From: DASXUX01 sp036504595
GTDB lineage: Bacteria; Planctomycetota; SZUA-567; H5-PLA8
Direction of reading: 5' to 3'
Assembly: GCA_036504595.1 (NCBI GenBank)
Contig: DASXUX010000030.1
Span: 62,001 to 126,000, forward strand
Length of the DNA stretch: 64,000 nucleotides
Of this stretch, positions 7,375 to 16,757 are shown piece by piece. The notes under the pieces are model-generated. The model ran no database searches. It was given only the letters and a program-made list of their open reading frames with translations, and was not told the origin of the DNA. Both the position numbers and the translations under genes were made by a program. Every line of letters begins with the position of its first letter. Position 1 is the stretch's first letter.

Positions 7375-9825
7375 CTACGGAAACTTGATCTCTCCCGAAA
7401 TTGTCTTCATGTTCATGTCGTCCACGCGGTACCAGCCGATGCGGAGGACGTAATCGTCTTCGGCGAAGATGTCGAGGATTTTGTCTTTGGGGTTGCGGCT
7501 GACGGCGACGGAGGCATGGTTGTCCATCCAGCCGCTTTCTTTGCACATGGCTTCGCCGGGGGAGAGCACGCCGACCAGCAGGCCGTCGTGGGTGTAGTGG
7601 TAAATCTTGGCGCTCTTGCCGCTGCCGACGAAGCAGCCGTTGGGGACGGCGTCGAGGCCGACGCAGACTTCGGGGAGCTTGACGGCCCATTCGCGCTCGC
7701 CGTTGGGGCCGAACTTGGCCAGCGTCGTGCCGCCCATCCAGAACGGGTTGTTCTTCGGCTGCGGCCAGGGGGCGCTCCAGCCGAAGGAATAGATGCCGTC
7801 TCCCATCTGTGCCATCTGCGGTTCGAATTTCAGGGGCGAGGTGTCGCGCGGAACGACAATTTTGGCGTCGGCCCAGTCGTAGGTCGGGTTGCCTTTTTTG
7901 TCGAGCGGGCCGCGGGGGATTTCCCAGATCGCTTTGCTGTGCAATTCGCCGAACAGGATCGAGCCAGAGGACCACTCCACGTCCATGCCGAAGACGGCGT
8001 ACTTGGCTTCGCCGGGCTTTTTGAAGTACCTGATGTCTTCGGGCTTTGGCGTGCCGCTGCCGTCGGCGTCGCTCCAACTCCACTGGGCGAGCGGGCCTTT
8101 GTTTTTGCGGCTGCCATCGGGCGCGGGGTCGTTGCCGCCGATCATGGAGCACAGGCGCAGGACTTTGCCGTCCACGCGGTAGATTTGCACGCCGTCGCCG
8201 GTGGGCATGTAGACGAAGTCGTGGCCGTCGATCTTTAGGACGCGCAGCGCGCCGTGCGGGTCGCTGGCGTAACGCGGCGTGGGGCGGGCCTCCGTGCCCG
8301 CCATCTCCGCGCCCGCCTTATCGCCCGCCTGGGCGGGCAGGGACGCCCGCCCCACTGGGGAGTAGCAGTTCGCGTCCATTTCCCACTGGCCGGTTTTGTG
8401 GTCTTTCAGCTTGTAGCGGTGGAAGGAGAAGGAGTAAAATGTTTCGGGGTCGCTGCCGCCGTAGTTGCCGAGCGAGACGAATTCGGCGCCGAAGTGTTCC
8501 CAGAGCAGCTTTTTGTCGGGCGACCACTTGGCCAGGCGCGCGCCGCCGAGCGGTTCGGTCTGGATGGTGATGATGTTGCCGTCCTTGTCGCAGGCGACAC
8601 CGCGCAGGCGGAAGAAGCGGTCGGGGGCGCGGTCGCCGGGGCGGGCTTTCTGGCCGAGGGTGGAGACAACCCTAGCGTGGTCTATAAGTTCGTATCTCCT
8701 CCCGCTCTTTCCATCGGGCCCTTTCCGCCCTAATACTAGTTCCGATCGACCAATCTTGCAGATCTCAACCTCTCCCGTTTCGCTGTCTGCAATCATGAGT
8801 TTGCCATCCGGTGCAAACGCAATCGCCTCAATGCGGCCTTCGTCCTCCGGTTCTTTCAGAAGCCAAGCCTCTGCCATTTCTCTCATGTCTTCGTTCTGGT
8901 GACCAACCGTCAACACCTTGAGCTTCCGGTGATCATGCCCGATCCAAACGCGGTTAGCTGGGCCAACCGCAAGTGCTACCGGTTTGCTCACCTTGAACTC
9001 GCCCGCGGCCTCACCTGTTTCCTTATTGAAGCGCACAATCCGGTTGCCGAGATAATCCGCAACGAAAATGTGCTCGCCCATCACCGCAATCGCCCTTAGC
9101 GGGCGTTCGTAGTAGTCGCGTTCCCATTCGGGGGTATTGGGCGGCATTTGTTTGCCGGGCCATTCGTAGAGTTGGATGTGGCCGGCGGGGTCGGGGACTT
9201 TGGTGAACTTGACGTGCTTGCCGTCTTTGAGCGTGAACTTCTGGATTTGGGCTTTGGCGTTGTTGGGCTCACGGGCCCAGCCGCCCATCGTACAGTAGAT
9301 GTGCTCCTCATCGACGGCGATGGCGTACGGCGCACCGTTGGGCTTGCCGTTGCGGATCTGGTACTTGGCGTCGTAGACGGATTTGCCGTCGGCGTCCCAT
9401 TTCTTGAAGTCGGCGCCGGCTTCGTCCCACCAGTTGGCGGTGTAGATCGCTCCGGTCGAATCGACCGCGACGGATTCCATGTTCGTGGGCGTGTGGTTGG
9501 CGGCGTTGGCGGGCAGGCCGCTGTTGCCGATCGCGCCGACGTTTTCGTATTTCGCGTAGTTGGCGACGACTTTGAAGGTGTATTTCTCGGCGGGCACGGA
9601 GGCCCGCCCCACCACCTCCTGGCCGAGATCGTCCTTGCCGTCCCACTCGGCAGAGTGCGTGCCGGCTTGTTTTTCGACCATCGTCCAGAGGACTCGGACG
9701 AGGCGGTGTTTTTCGTCGTAGATTCCGGCGCTCGTCGGCGCGGGGCGTTCGAGGGGGAAGTCGAAGCGGGATTCGGCGGAGAAGATGGCGGTGCAGAGGA
9801 AGACGAGAAGGAGATAAGGACGCAT
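7375..9825 (-). CDS. Secreted FlgD-Ig / beta-propeller protein
   Basis: An 816-residue exported protein with signal peptide MRPYLLLVFLCTAIFSAES. Residues about 45-95 (HSAEWDGKDDLGQEV...KYTFKV) match the FlgD Ig-like module found in secreted proteins. The rest consists of repeated strand-rich blades with A-V-D-x-x-G-x-I-Y/W patterns (VAVDSTGAIYTANW, AVGPANRVWIGHD, AFAPDGKLMIADS), as in NHL/SMP-30-like propellers. Two GC palindromes are embedded in frame (8280-8354 and 9588-9612), giving GRASLPAQAG...EARPTP and VVGRASVPAE. The segment of about 8660-9115 looks clearly less GC-rich and uses different codons than both flanks. Function is unknown; it probably binds a carbohydrate or other ligand outside the cell. 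Confidence 0.72.
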   Translation of the reverse strand: MRPYLLLVFLCTAIFSAESRFDFPLERPAPTSAGIYDEKHRLVRVLWTMVEKQAGTHSAEWDGKDDLGQEVVGRASVPAEKYTFKVVANYAKYENVGAIGNSGLPANAANHTPTNMESVAVDSTGAIYTANWWDEAGADFKKWDADGKSVYDAKYQIRNGKPNGAPYAIAVDEEHIYCTMGGWAREPNNAKAQIQKFTLKDGKHVKFTKVPDPAGHIQLYEWPGKQMPPNTPEWERDYYERPLRAIAVMGEHIFVADYLGNRIVRFNKETGEAAGEFKVSKPVALAVGPANRVWIGHDHRKLKVLTVGHQNEDMREMAEAWLLKEPEDEGRIEAIAFAPDGKLMIADSETGEVEICKIGRSELVLGRKGPDGKSGRRYELIDHARVVSTLGQKARPGDRAPDRFFRLRGVACDKDGNIITIQTEPLGGARLAKWSPDKKLLWEHFGAEFVSLGNYGGSDPETFYSFSFHRYKLKDHKTGQWEMDANCYSPVGRASLPAQAGDKAGAEMAGTEARPTPRYASDPHGALRVLKIDGHDFVYMPTGDGVQIYRVDGKVLRLCSMIGGNDPAPDGSRKNKGPLAQWSWSDADGSGTPKPEDIRYFKKPGEAKYAVFGMDVEWSSGSILFGELHSKAIWEIPRGPLDKKGNPTYDWADAKIVVPRDTSPLKFEPQMAQMGDGIYSFGWSAPWPQPKNNPFWMGGTTLAKFGPNGEREWAVKLPEVCVGLDAVPNGCFVGSGKSAKIYHYTHDGLLVGVLSPGEAMCKESGWMDNHASVAVSRNPKDKILDIFAEDDYVLRIGWYRVDDMNMKTISGEIKFP
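8280..8354. repeat. Palindromic doublet element inside a coding gene
   Basis: GTGGGGCGGGCCTCCGTGCC opens the element and GCAGGGACGCCCGCCCCAC closes it. The outer ends GTGGGGCGGGC and GCCCGCCCCAC are exact inverted repeats, and each half is itself a GCGGGC/GCCCGC hairpin. It contributes about 25 in-frame codons to the propeller protein. Confidence 0.75.
9588..9612. repeat. Single-half palindromic element inside the propeller gene
   Basis: GGCGGGCACGGAGGCCCGCC at 9590-9609 is one half of the doublet seen at 8280-8354. It encodes GRASVPA within the FlgD-like domain. Confidence 0.7.
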
Positions 9826-10157
9826 GGGCGTAAGCTCCGGAGGTTACTTCTGTATAAACCGCGAAGGAAGGACGAAGTGCGAAGTACGAGGGGCGAAGTA
9901 TGGATTGAGCGGCACGATAGAGTACATGGGCATGTGCGGGCTGGTATTTTACGTGAATTCGGGCGTGCAAGGAGGGGCTTCTTGCGCCTGCGGCGCCCAC
10001 CCGAAAGCGTTGCTTTCGGAGTGGGCCACCCAGCGAAATGGAATCGGTGCGAGAGCCCCCTCACCCCTAGCCCCTCTCCCTCGCGGGGGAGAGGGGGACC
10101 GGAGGAGCGGGCGGGACGCCCGCACTGCGGAACGGGGGCACGGCAGGGATGCCCGTG
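9826..10157. other. Gene-free interval holding two repeat families
   Basis: No gene is evident. From about 10056 it holds CCTCACCCC-type sequence and the hairpin CCCCTCTCCC (10071-10080) / GGGAGAGGGG (10087-10096). These are followed by GCGGGCGGGACGCCCGC (10108-10124) and GGGCACGGCAGGGATGCCC (10136-10154). The last repeat runs into the stop codon of the GH28 gene (CTACGGG), so the repeat may have set that gene's end. Confidence 0.65.
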
Positions 10158-11624
10158 CTACGGGAAGCGGATGTCTTTCACGTTTGGGGCGATGGTGAGG
10201 CGGGCTTCCTGGGCATTTGTCACGGGTTTGCCGTTGAAGCGGAGGTTTTGGATGGTCACGGCTTCGACGGTGTGGTCGGGGTCGAGGCCGCGGAAGGATG
10301 AGCGGGGCGCATCGCGGCGGCCGGTGACGGAGATGTCTTTGAAGAGAATGTCGCGCACGGTGCCGCGGGCTTCATCTTTGGAATAGAAGTTTTTGCGAAT
10401 GACGATTTCGAGCAGCGTGGGGCAATAGGTGTCGCCGGGCTTCTCGGGATACTTTTCGTCCTTTTTGCTCTGCATGCGCGGGGGCGGGTTCCACTCGTCG
10501 ATTTCGACGCGGATGTTTTCAAAGCGGATGTCGCGCACGAGGGCTCGGTCGCCGTGCTGAATGTCCATGGCGATGTGCGTGGTGCGGACGATGTCGCAGT
10601 CTTCGAAAATAATGCCGCTGATTTCGGGCGCGCAGGTTTCGGCGCCGATTTCCATGGCTCGGCCCCAGTCGCACCAGATCACGCAGCGGCTGAAGCGGAC
10701 GTCTTTGACCGGGCGGTCATCGAAGGAGTCTTTGGCGAACTTGAGGCCCTTGAGCACGAGCGCGTCGTCGTAGGCTCGCACAAAGCAGTCCTTTACGGCG
10801 ATGCGTTCACTGTTGCAGATGTCGATGCCGTCGGCGTTGTAGCGCCAGAGGCCGACGAGTTTCACGCCAGAAATCGTCGCGTCGCGGCAGCCGAAGAGGG
10901 CGCAGCACCACACGTCGGGGTCGCGCATGACGATGCCGTCGATCGTCACGTCGGAACAGCCCACGAGGCGGATGGCGCCGCCGCCCTTGCCGCGTTCGTA
11001 CGGGGCGACATCGAGAATGCCACGGCCGGCGATGCGGATTTTGGAGGCGCCCGTGGCCTGGATGCTGCCGTAGACGACGGCTCCAGCGGCGATGTAGACG
11101 GTCTGATTATTCTCAAGCGTGATGCGGCCGGGCTTGTGGACGCCGGGGCCGAAGTAACGGACGCCGGGCGCGTCGGGCGCGGGAACGTCTTTCTCGGGCG
11201 GACTGGCGAAAAGATGCAGCGCGTTGTGGGTGCCGTCCACTTCGACGATGACCGGGCGCGGCTTATCGAGCGTAAAGGAGATGCGCTCGCCGTCGAGCTT
11301 CGGAGTGATTCCAAACGAGGAGGGGCGAACGACGACGGACTTGGGGGCTTTGCGGCAGCGGACTTCGACGGCGACGGGCGCGGCCATGTCCCAGCAGGCG
11401 AAGGCGGCGAGTTCGGTCTGATCGAGCGGGCGCTGGTATCCGGGCCAGACCTGGTTGAGCGGGACGGCGGAGACGCGGCAGGCGTAGACCGGGACGGGCT
11501 GGCCGGCGACGGTGAGTTGGTAGTCTTCGCTGAGGGCTTCGCCGGGCGGGGCGGGAGCGATGGCGAGGTCGGCGGCGAAAGAGGAGAAGGCGAGAGCGAG
11601 AAGGCAGAGCGGTGTGAGGCGCAT
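10158..11624 (-). CDS. GH28-like beta-helix glycosidase (polygalacturonase family)
   Basis: A 488-residue secreted protein with signal peptide MRLTPLCLLALAFSSFAAD. The region of residues about 170-480 is a run of parallel beta-helix coils, with the family 28 core NADGIDICNSERIAVKDC and AYDDALVLKG (the acidic pair of the NxD...DD catalytic region) and, further on, a block of short strand repeats. Family 28 enzymes hydrolyse galacturonan or related uronic-acid/rhamnose chains. The N-terminal 150 residues form a separate beta domain. The exact substrate cannot be read. Neighbours are other secreted carbohydrate- or nucleoside-related proteins on both strands. Confidence 0.8.
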   Translation of the reverse strand: MRLTPLCLLALAFSSFAADLAIAPAPPGEALSEDYQLTVAGQPVPVYACRVSAVPLNQVWPGYQRPLDQTELAAFACWDMAAPVAVEVRCRKAPKSVVVRPSSFGITPKLDGERISFTLDKPRPVIVEVDGTHNALHLFASPPEKDVPAPDAPGVRYFGPGVHKPGRITLENNQTVYIAAGAVVYGSIQATGASKIRIAGRGILDVAPYERGKGGGAIRLVGCSDVTIDGIVMRDPDVWCCALFGCRDATISGVKLVGLWRYNADGIDICNSERIAVKDCFVRAYDDALVLKGLKFAKDSFDDRPVKDVRFSRCVIWCDWGRAMEIGAETCAPEISGIIFEDCDIVRTTHIAMDIQHGDRALVRDIRFENIRVEIDEWNPPPRMQSKKDEKYPEKPGDTYCPTLLEIVIRKNFYSKDEARGTVRDILFKDISVTGRRDAPRSSFRGLDPDHTVEAVTIQNLRFNGKPVTNAQEARLTIAPNVKDIRFP

Positions 11625-11888
11625 GGGGGGAGTCCTTTTAATTGGGGTACACCGCGAAGGGGAGAAGAGGTGAACGGTCTAGAGTCGAAGGCGAGGGGTG
11701 CCGAAGCGCGACGTCTGTAGATAGAACGCTTAACCAAATAAAATACAAATTCTTTGAAACAAAATAGGCGCTCGTACGTCTATATAATTGGAGGTGCCTT
11801 AGAGGCTCTGTCTTGACGAAAGTGCTTATTGAGATCGTCTGCCTGTTGGAAGTGTGCACATGTGCACTTTTTTACAGACGCGAGAGCG

Positions 11889-11913
11889 GGACAATTCGGC
11901 GAAATGTCCTACG
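11889..11913 (+). repeat. 25-bp hairpin repeat, copy 1
   Basis: Begins GGACAATTCGGCGAAATGTC and forms a stem GGACA(A)TT / AA(A)TGTCC with one mismatch and loop CGGCG. The identical 25 bases occur in opposite orientation at 26499-26523 inside hydB. Confidence 0.8.
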
Positions 11914-12185
11914 GTGCACGGTGCAGTCTTGGACGAAATTAGCCGGCTGATGGAACCCATCACCACACGTGCAATTTTTTACAGAACGAAGCACTGCTGG
12001 AAACTGCGGCTTATCTTGCGCCTGCGGTCTCCCGAGTGCGCGAAGCTCAAGGATTTCCAGACGCTGGAAGGCATCGCGGAAGTCTATGTCCTCAGCGTGG
12101 GCGGCTGCAAGCTTGCTGTTGCGACATCAGTGCAAATCGCGATAATTAGAAGTCTGCTCAGGTAGAGGAGAAGAGCGTCAACGAG

Positions 12186-12208
12186 GCGGGCAGGGACGCC
12201 CGCCCTAC
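12186..12208. repeat. Palindromic mini-element, intergenic copy
   Basis: GGCGGGCAGGGACGCCCGCC is the same half-element as in the doublets, with arms GGCGGGC and GCCCGCC around an AGGGAC-type core. It precedes the efflux operon and may leave a leader hairpin. Confidence 0.7.
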
Positions 12209-12240
12209 CGACTTTGAAAGCCCTGCCTACTAAGCCCGCC

Positions 12241-13584
12241 ATGAGTCGCTGCTGTTCGATCTGCCACTTGCCTGGAAAGGAACTGCGTTTGTTCTTCGAG
12301 TGCAAAAGGAAATTCCTGCTGGTTGCGTTGTTGCTGCTGGCCGCGAGCGCCGGGTGCAAGAAAGAGGCTCCGGCAACGGCGGGCAAGGACGCCGGCGCTA
12401 CCCGTCCGCCAGCGGCTGTAACGGTTGTGCCAGCTATCGCGCGAGACGCTCCGATTTATCTGGACGAGATCGCCCGCTGCGCGTCCCCCGAGATCGTCTC
12501 TATCCAGCCGCAAGTCTCCGGAAAAGTGACGGAGGTCTGCTTTGAGGAAGGCGCGGAGTTGAAGAAAGGCGATCGCCTTTTCGCTATCGATGCGCGCCCC
12601 TTTCAGGTGCAACTGGATCAGGCCAAGGCTGAACTCGATCTCAACCGCGCCTCTTTGCAGCAGAGCGAAGCTTCACTGGCTCAGTATCAGGCCGCCAAAG
12701 AGCAGGCTCAGGCCGATTTGCAGCAAAGCAAGTCGCGGCTGGAACTGGCCAATATGGAGCTCGCCCGAGCCAAGAACCTGCTGGAAACAAACGCCGTTTC
12801 GAAGCAGGAATTCGACAGCAAGAAAATGGCCGTCGAAGTCGGCGAGGCGCAAATCCGGTCGGCGACAGCGGCCATCAACGTCGTCGAAGCGCAGATGAAA
12901 CAAAGCGTCGCCGCCGCCGCGATGGCCAAGGCTCGCGTACAGACCAGCCTGGCCAGCATCGAAGGCGCGGAAATCAACCTTTCGTACGCAACGATCACTT
13001 CACCCCTGGACGGCAAAACCGGCCAACGCCTGGTTCATGCCGGAAACGTAGTCACCGCCAACGCCGGAGCGCTTGTCGTCATTCAGCGCATGGACCCGCT
13101 GTACGTCGATTTCTCGCTGCCGGAGCGCGAACTCGCTCGCGTGCGGGGAGCGATGAACGATGGCGCGCTGCAGGTCGAATGCCGCGTGCCGGGCCTGCAG
13201 CCCGCAGTGCGCACCGGACAGGTGTCCTTTCTAGACAACGCAGTACAAGAAGCGACCGGAACCGTGAAACTGCGCGCTCGCGTCGCGAATGCCGATCGCT
13301 GCTTCTGGCCGGGACAATACGTCAACGCGCGCCTGCTGCTGGGGACGAAGAAGAACGCGGTCTTGATTCCCGGCGTCGCGACGCAAGTCGGCCAGAACGG
13401 CCCGTTCGTCTACGCCGTGAAGAACGCCACGGCGGAACTGCGCCTGGTGAAACTGGGGCAGCGTCAAGGCGATCTGGTTGTCGTTGAGGAAGGCGTCGCC
13501 GCGGGAGAAAGCGTGGTGATCGCCGGCCAGTTGATGTTGTTTCCGGGCGCGCAGGTCACGGCTCAGGAAGGCCCCGCAAAATGA
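12241..13584 (+). CDS. RND efflux periplasmic adaptor (AcrA/MdtA family lipoprotein)
   Basis: Membrane fusion protein linking the inner-membrane RND pump to the outer-membrane channel. A hydrophobic segment ends in LAASAGC, a lipobox. The lipoyl half-motifs (IQPQVSGKVTEVCFEEGAEL and SYATITSPLDGKTGQR) flank a long alpha-helical hairpin rich in Q, A, E and K (residues about 115-245), and beta-barrel and membrane-proximal domains follow. The start is uncertain: ATG 12241 is taken here, but TTG 12289 with AAGGAA upstream would give a more normal signal peptide. Codons just after the lipobox (AGKDAGATRPP) coincide with a degenerate palindromic element. The stop overlaps the next start by ATGA. Confidence 0.88.
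   Translation: MSRCCSICHLPGKELRLFFECKRKFLLVALLLLAASAGCKKEAPATAGKDAGATRPPAAVTVVPAIARDAPIYLDEIARCASPEIVSIQPQVSGKVTEVCFEEGAELKKGDRLFAIDARPFQVQLDQAKAELDLNRASLQQSEASLAQYQAAKEQAQADLQQSKSRLELANMELARAKNLLETNAVSKQEFDSKKMAVEVGEAQIRSATAAINVVEAQMKQSVAAAAMAKARVQTSLASIEGAEINLSYATITSPLDGKTGQRLVHAGNVVTANAGALVVIQRMDPLYVDFSLPERELARVRGAMNDGALQVECRVPGLQPAVRTGQVSFLDNAVQEATGTVKLRARVANADRCFWPGQYVNARLLLGTKKNAVLIPGVATQVGQNGPFVYAVKNATAELRLVKLGQRQGDLVVVEEGVAAGESVVIAGQLMLFPGAQVTAQEGPAK
12377..12412. repeat. In-frame palindromic mini-element in the adaptor gene (degenerate)
   Basis: GGCGGGCAAGGACGCCGGCG closely matches the consensus half-element GGCGGGCAGGGACGCCCGCG. It encodes AGKDAGATRPP in the flexible stretch between the lipid anchor and the folded adaptor. 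Confidence 0.55.
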
Positions 13585-16500
13585 GCCTGTCTGCCCCGTT
13601 TGTTCGCCGGCCGGCGATGACAACGCTGCTCACGGTCTCGGCGATTCTCTTCGGTGTCCTGGCGTACACGAAGCTGGCGGTGAACGACTTGCCCGCCGTC
13701 GATTACCCCGTGATCCAGGTGCGCGTCGGCTACCCTGGCGCCAGCCCGGCCACGATGGCCGCCAATGTGGCGACGCCGCTCGAACGCCAGTTCATGCAGA
13801 TCAACGGCCTGGAGATGGTGACTTCCACCAGCACGCAGGGAAACACCAGCTTCACGCTGCAGTTCGCTCTGAGCAAAAGCATCGACGCGGCCGCCACCGA
13901 CGTGCAGACCGCCATTACGCAGGCATCCGGAAGTTTGCCGGTCGATTTGCCATCCCCGCCCACTTTCTCAAAAACGAATCCGAACGACCAGGCGATTCTG
14001 TACATTGCATTAACGAGCGACTCCGTCACCGCCGGGAAGCTCCACGATTACGGCAACACGCAGGTGGCGCAACGCATCAGCATTCTGGCCGGCGTCTCGC
14101 GCGTTGACGTTTACGGCGCCAAGACAGCCGTGCGGATCAAAGTCGATCCTTCCGCGCTGGCCACTCGCGGGATGACGATGGACGACTTGTCGAAGGCGAT
14201 CAACGCCGGTTCGACGTATCAAGCGGCCGGACAATTTGACGGCCCTTATCGCACCTTTCTTTTGCAGCCCCAAGGACAGCTTGAAACCGCCGCGCAGTAC
14301 AGCGAGCTCATTGTCGCGGTGAAAAATGGCGCGCCGATCTATTTGCGCGACGTGGCCGAAGTCCTGGACAGCGTTTCAGACGAACGCGACACGCCACACT
14401 TCTGGGTGCGCGGCGTGAAAATCCCCGCGGCAACGGGCGTGCTGGCCGTCTACCGGCAAGCGGGCGCGAACGCGGTCGAGGTGGCCGCATCCGTGCGCAA
14501 CGTACTGCCGCAGATTTCGATGAGTTTGCCGCCAGGAATAAAATTAACGCCCATCTATGACCGCTCGTTGACCATCGTAAACTCGCTGAAAGACGTGCAG
14601 GAGACGCTGCTGATCGCGTTCGTGCTGGTCGTCGCGGTGATTTTCGCTTTTCTGGGCCGCGCATCGGACACGCTGATTCCGGCTCTGGCGCTGCCGCTGT
14701 CTCTGCTGTTGACCTTCATCTGCATGTCCGTTTTGGGCTACAGCCTGGACAATCTTTCGTTGATGGCGCTGACGCTGGCCATCGGCTTCCTGGTGGACGA
14801 TGCCATTGTGTTCCTTGAGAATACCGTGCGCCGAATGGAGCATGGCGAAGAGGCCTTGCAGGCGACGCTGAACAGCGCCGGCGAGATCAGCTTCACGATC
14901 CTGGCGATGACGCTCTCGCTGGCCTCTGTGTTTTTGCCGCTGGTGTTCATGTCCGGGCTGATCGGCCGCATCTTCCGTGAATTTGCCGTCACGATCATCG
15001 TCTCGATTTTCGCATCGGGTCTGGTTTCGCTGACGCTGACGCCGCTGATGTGTTCGCGGCTGCTGAAGAATCGTGGAAAGCATCTCAAGCAGACTCTGAC
15101 GGAACGGCTCGCGAACTCCATCCTCAGCCCGATCGTCTCCTTCTACAGCCGCACGCTGCGCTGGCAGCTCCGGCACAAGTGGATTGCAGCGCTGATCTGG
15201 ATGGCGTGCATGGCCGGGACGATCTGGCTGTTCATCACCGTGCCGAAAACCTTTTTGCCGATTGGCGATAGCAGCTTCATCGTCGGCGTGCTGATCGGGC
15301 AGGAAGGTTCCTCTCCCGCGCAGATGCGCGCCTACCAGGAGCAGGCCGATAAGATCCTGCAGGCCAATCCCGCGACGCAGGTGAATTTTACGTTGACCGG
15401 CGTGACGGGCTTCTTGCCGTCCAACCAATGTTTGATTCTGAGCTTTCTCTATCCGCGCGAGCAGCGCGGGCCGATTCCGTACGTCGCAGGCGACTTAATG
15501 CAGCAACTCGGCGCCGTCCAGGGCACGATGTCATTCTTGCGGCCGAACCCGGTTCTGGAAATCAGCACCGGCGCAGTCGGCAAGCTACAGGGCCAATTTT
15601 CCTATGCGCTCTCTGGGATCGACCCGGAGGAGACATACGCGACGGCCAACAAGATGCTGTCGCGCTTGCGTCAGTACGAGGGATTTGCCAGTGTCAGCAG
15701 CGACTTGTTCAACAACACGCCCAACCTGGAGATCGACATCCTGCGCGATCAAGCGTCGAGCTACGGCGTTTCGGTCAGCGCGATTGAGTCGCTGCTGCGC
15801 CAGTCGTATTCGCAAAATTATATCTACCTGATCAAGCGGCCCGAGGATCAATACCAGGTCATCATGGAGGTGGCCGACAAAGTCCGCGCGCGACCGGAGG
15901 ACCTCGACCTTCTGTACGTGAAGTCCGATGACGGCAAGCGCATGGTGCCGCTGAAAGCTGTCGCCAAATGGCGCGAAACGCTGGGGCCGCAATCCGTCAA
16001 TCACCTTAACCAATTCACGTCCGTCACACTGTTCTTCAATATCAAGCCGGATGTTGCGGTGGGCGATGCCACGGCGTTTGTGGATCAAGCGGCGAAGGAA
16101 ATCCTGCCGGCAACAATCCGCGGCGATCTGCAGGGTGAGGCCAAAGATTTTCAGAACACCGTCAAAGATCTGACGCTGCAAATGGCGCTCGCGGTGTTCG
16201 TGATGTACGTCATCCTCGGCATTCTGTACGAAAGTTACATCCACCCGATCACCGTGCTATCGTCCTTGCCGGTGGCGCTGGTGGGCGGACTGCTGACGCT
16301 GCACCTCTTCAGCGCACAAGCATCGCTCTACGCGTTCATCGGGATGTTTATGCTGATGGGCATCGTGAAGAAGAATGGAATCATGATGATCGACTTCGCC
16401 CTGCAGCGGCTCGCCGAAGGCCGCTCCAGCATTGACGCCATTCACGAAGCGAGCATCAACCGTTTTCGTCCGATCATCATGACCACACTTGCCGCGTTGA

Positions 16501-16757
16501 TGGGCGCGTTACCCATCGCGCTGGGCTACGGCTCTGACGGCGAGTCGCGCCGCCCGCTGGGACTGCTCATCGTCGGCGGTCTGGTCGTCTCCCAACTCGT
16601 CACGCTCTACATCACGCCAGCTCTCTATCTGTACCTGGAAGCTTTCCAGGAGAAGGTGCTCGACCGGACATCTTTCTTCCGGCAGCACCGAGTTGCTTCT
16701 GATGCCACGCCAGCGCCCGTGACGCCCGAACCCGTCCTGAAGGAGAGTGACGAATGA
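13581..16757 (+). CDS. RND multidrug efflux pump, AcrB/MdtB-like permease
   Basis: A 1058-residue inner-membrane proton-driven pump, normal in length for the hydrophobe/amphiphile (HAE1) class. It opens SAPFVRRPAMTTLL, contains PAVDYPVIQVRVGYPGAS, and has two large periplasmic loops and two repeats of six membrane helices. The helix-4 motif AIGFLVDDAIVFLENTVRR holds the paired Asp residues of the proton relay. The second half ends with the PLGLLIVGGLVVSQLVTLY helix. Sequence style (VNDLPAVDYP, STQGNTSFTLQF) is closest to the MdtB/MdtC type rather than the metal (CusA) type. Overlaps both neighbours by ATGA, so the operon is translationally coupled. Confidence 0.95.
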   Translation: MSLSAPFVRRPAMTTLLTVSAILFGVLAYTKLAVNDLPAVDYPVIQVRVGYPGASPATMAANVATPLERQFMQINGLEMVTSTSTQGNTSFTLQFALSKSIDAAATDVQTAITQASGSLPVDLPSPPTFSKTNPNDQAILYIALTSDSVTAGKLHDYGNTQVAQRISILAGVSRVDVYGAKTAVRIKVDPSALATRGMTMDDLSKAINAGSTYQAAGQFDGPYRTFLLQPQGQLETAAQYSELIVAVKNGAPIYLRDVAEVLDSVSDERDTPHFWVRGVKIPAATGVLAVYRQAGANAVEVAASVRNVLPQISMSLPPGIKLTPIYDRSLTIVNSLKDVQETLLIAFVLVVAVIFAFLGRASDTLIPALALPLSLLLTFICMSVLGYSLDNLSLMALTLAIGFLVDDAIVFLENTVRRMEHGEEALQATLNSAGEISFTILAMTLSLASVFLPLVFMSGLIGRIFREFAVTIIVSIFASGLVSLTLTPLMCSRLLKNRGKHLKQTLTERLANSILSPIVSFYSRTLRWQLRHKWIAALIWMACMAGTIWLFITVPKTFLPIGDSSFIVGVLIGQEGSSPAQMRAYQEQADKILQANPATQVNFTLTGVTGFLPSNQCLILSFLYPREQRGPIPYVAGDLMQQLGAVQGTMSFLRPNPVLEISTGAVGKLQGQFSYALSGIDPEETYATANKMLSRLRQYEGFASVSSDLFNNTPNLEIDILRDQASSYGVSVSAIESLLRQSYSQNYIYLIKRPEDQYQVIMEVADKVRARPEDLDLLYVKSDDGKRMVPLKAVAKWRETLGPQSVNHLNQFTSVTLFFNIKPDVAVGDATAFVDQAAKEILPATIRGDLQGEAKDFQNTVKDLTLQMALAVFVMYVILGILYESYIHPITVLSSLPVALVGGLLTLHLFSAQASLYAFIGMFMLMGIVKKNGIMMIDFALQRLAEGRSSIDAIHEASINRFRPIIMTTLAALMGALPIALGYGSDGESRRPLGLLIVGGLVVSQLVTLYITPALYLYLEAFQEKVLDRTSFFRQHRVASDATPAPVTPEPVLKESDE

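Larger units (their letters stand above)
11625..12240. other. AT-richer intergenic region upstream of the efflux operon
   Basis: About 600 bases without a convincing gene. It contains a perfect 14-bp palindrome GTGCACATGTGCAC (11854-11867) followed by a T-run, a 25-base hairpin sequence (11889-11913) repeated exactly inside hydB, and a GC-rich palindrome at 12186-12208. A reading frame across 11854-12165 has no recognisable features. A frame with LLETAAYLAPAVSRVREAQGF (around 11990-12055) could be a decayed regulator, but this is speculative. Confidence 0.5.

Noticed and set aside
6149..8152. Very long minus-strand frame opposite the second nucleoside-hydrolase-like gene
   Set aside because: Arg/His-rich translation with no domain, antisense to a well-supported gene; a typical GC-rich shadow.
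11854..12165. Small plus-strand open frame of 103 codons
   Set aside because: No recognisable domain, poor codon pattern and no good ribosome site; part of it is explained by the 25-bp repeat. Treated as non-coding.
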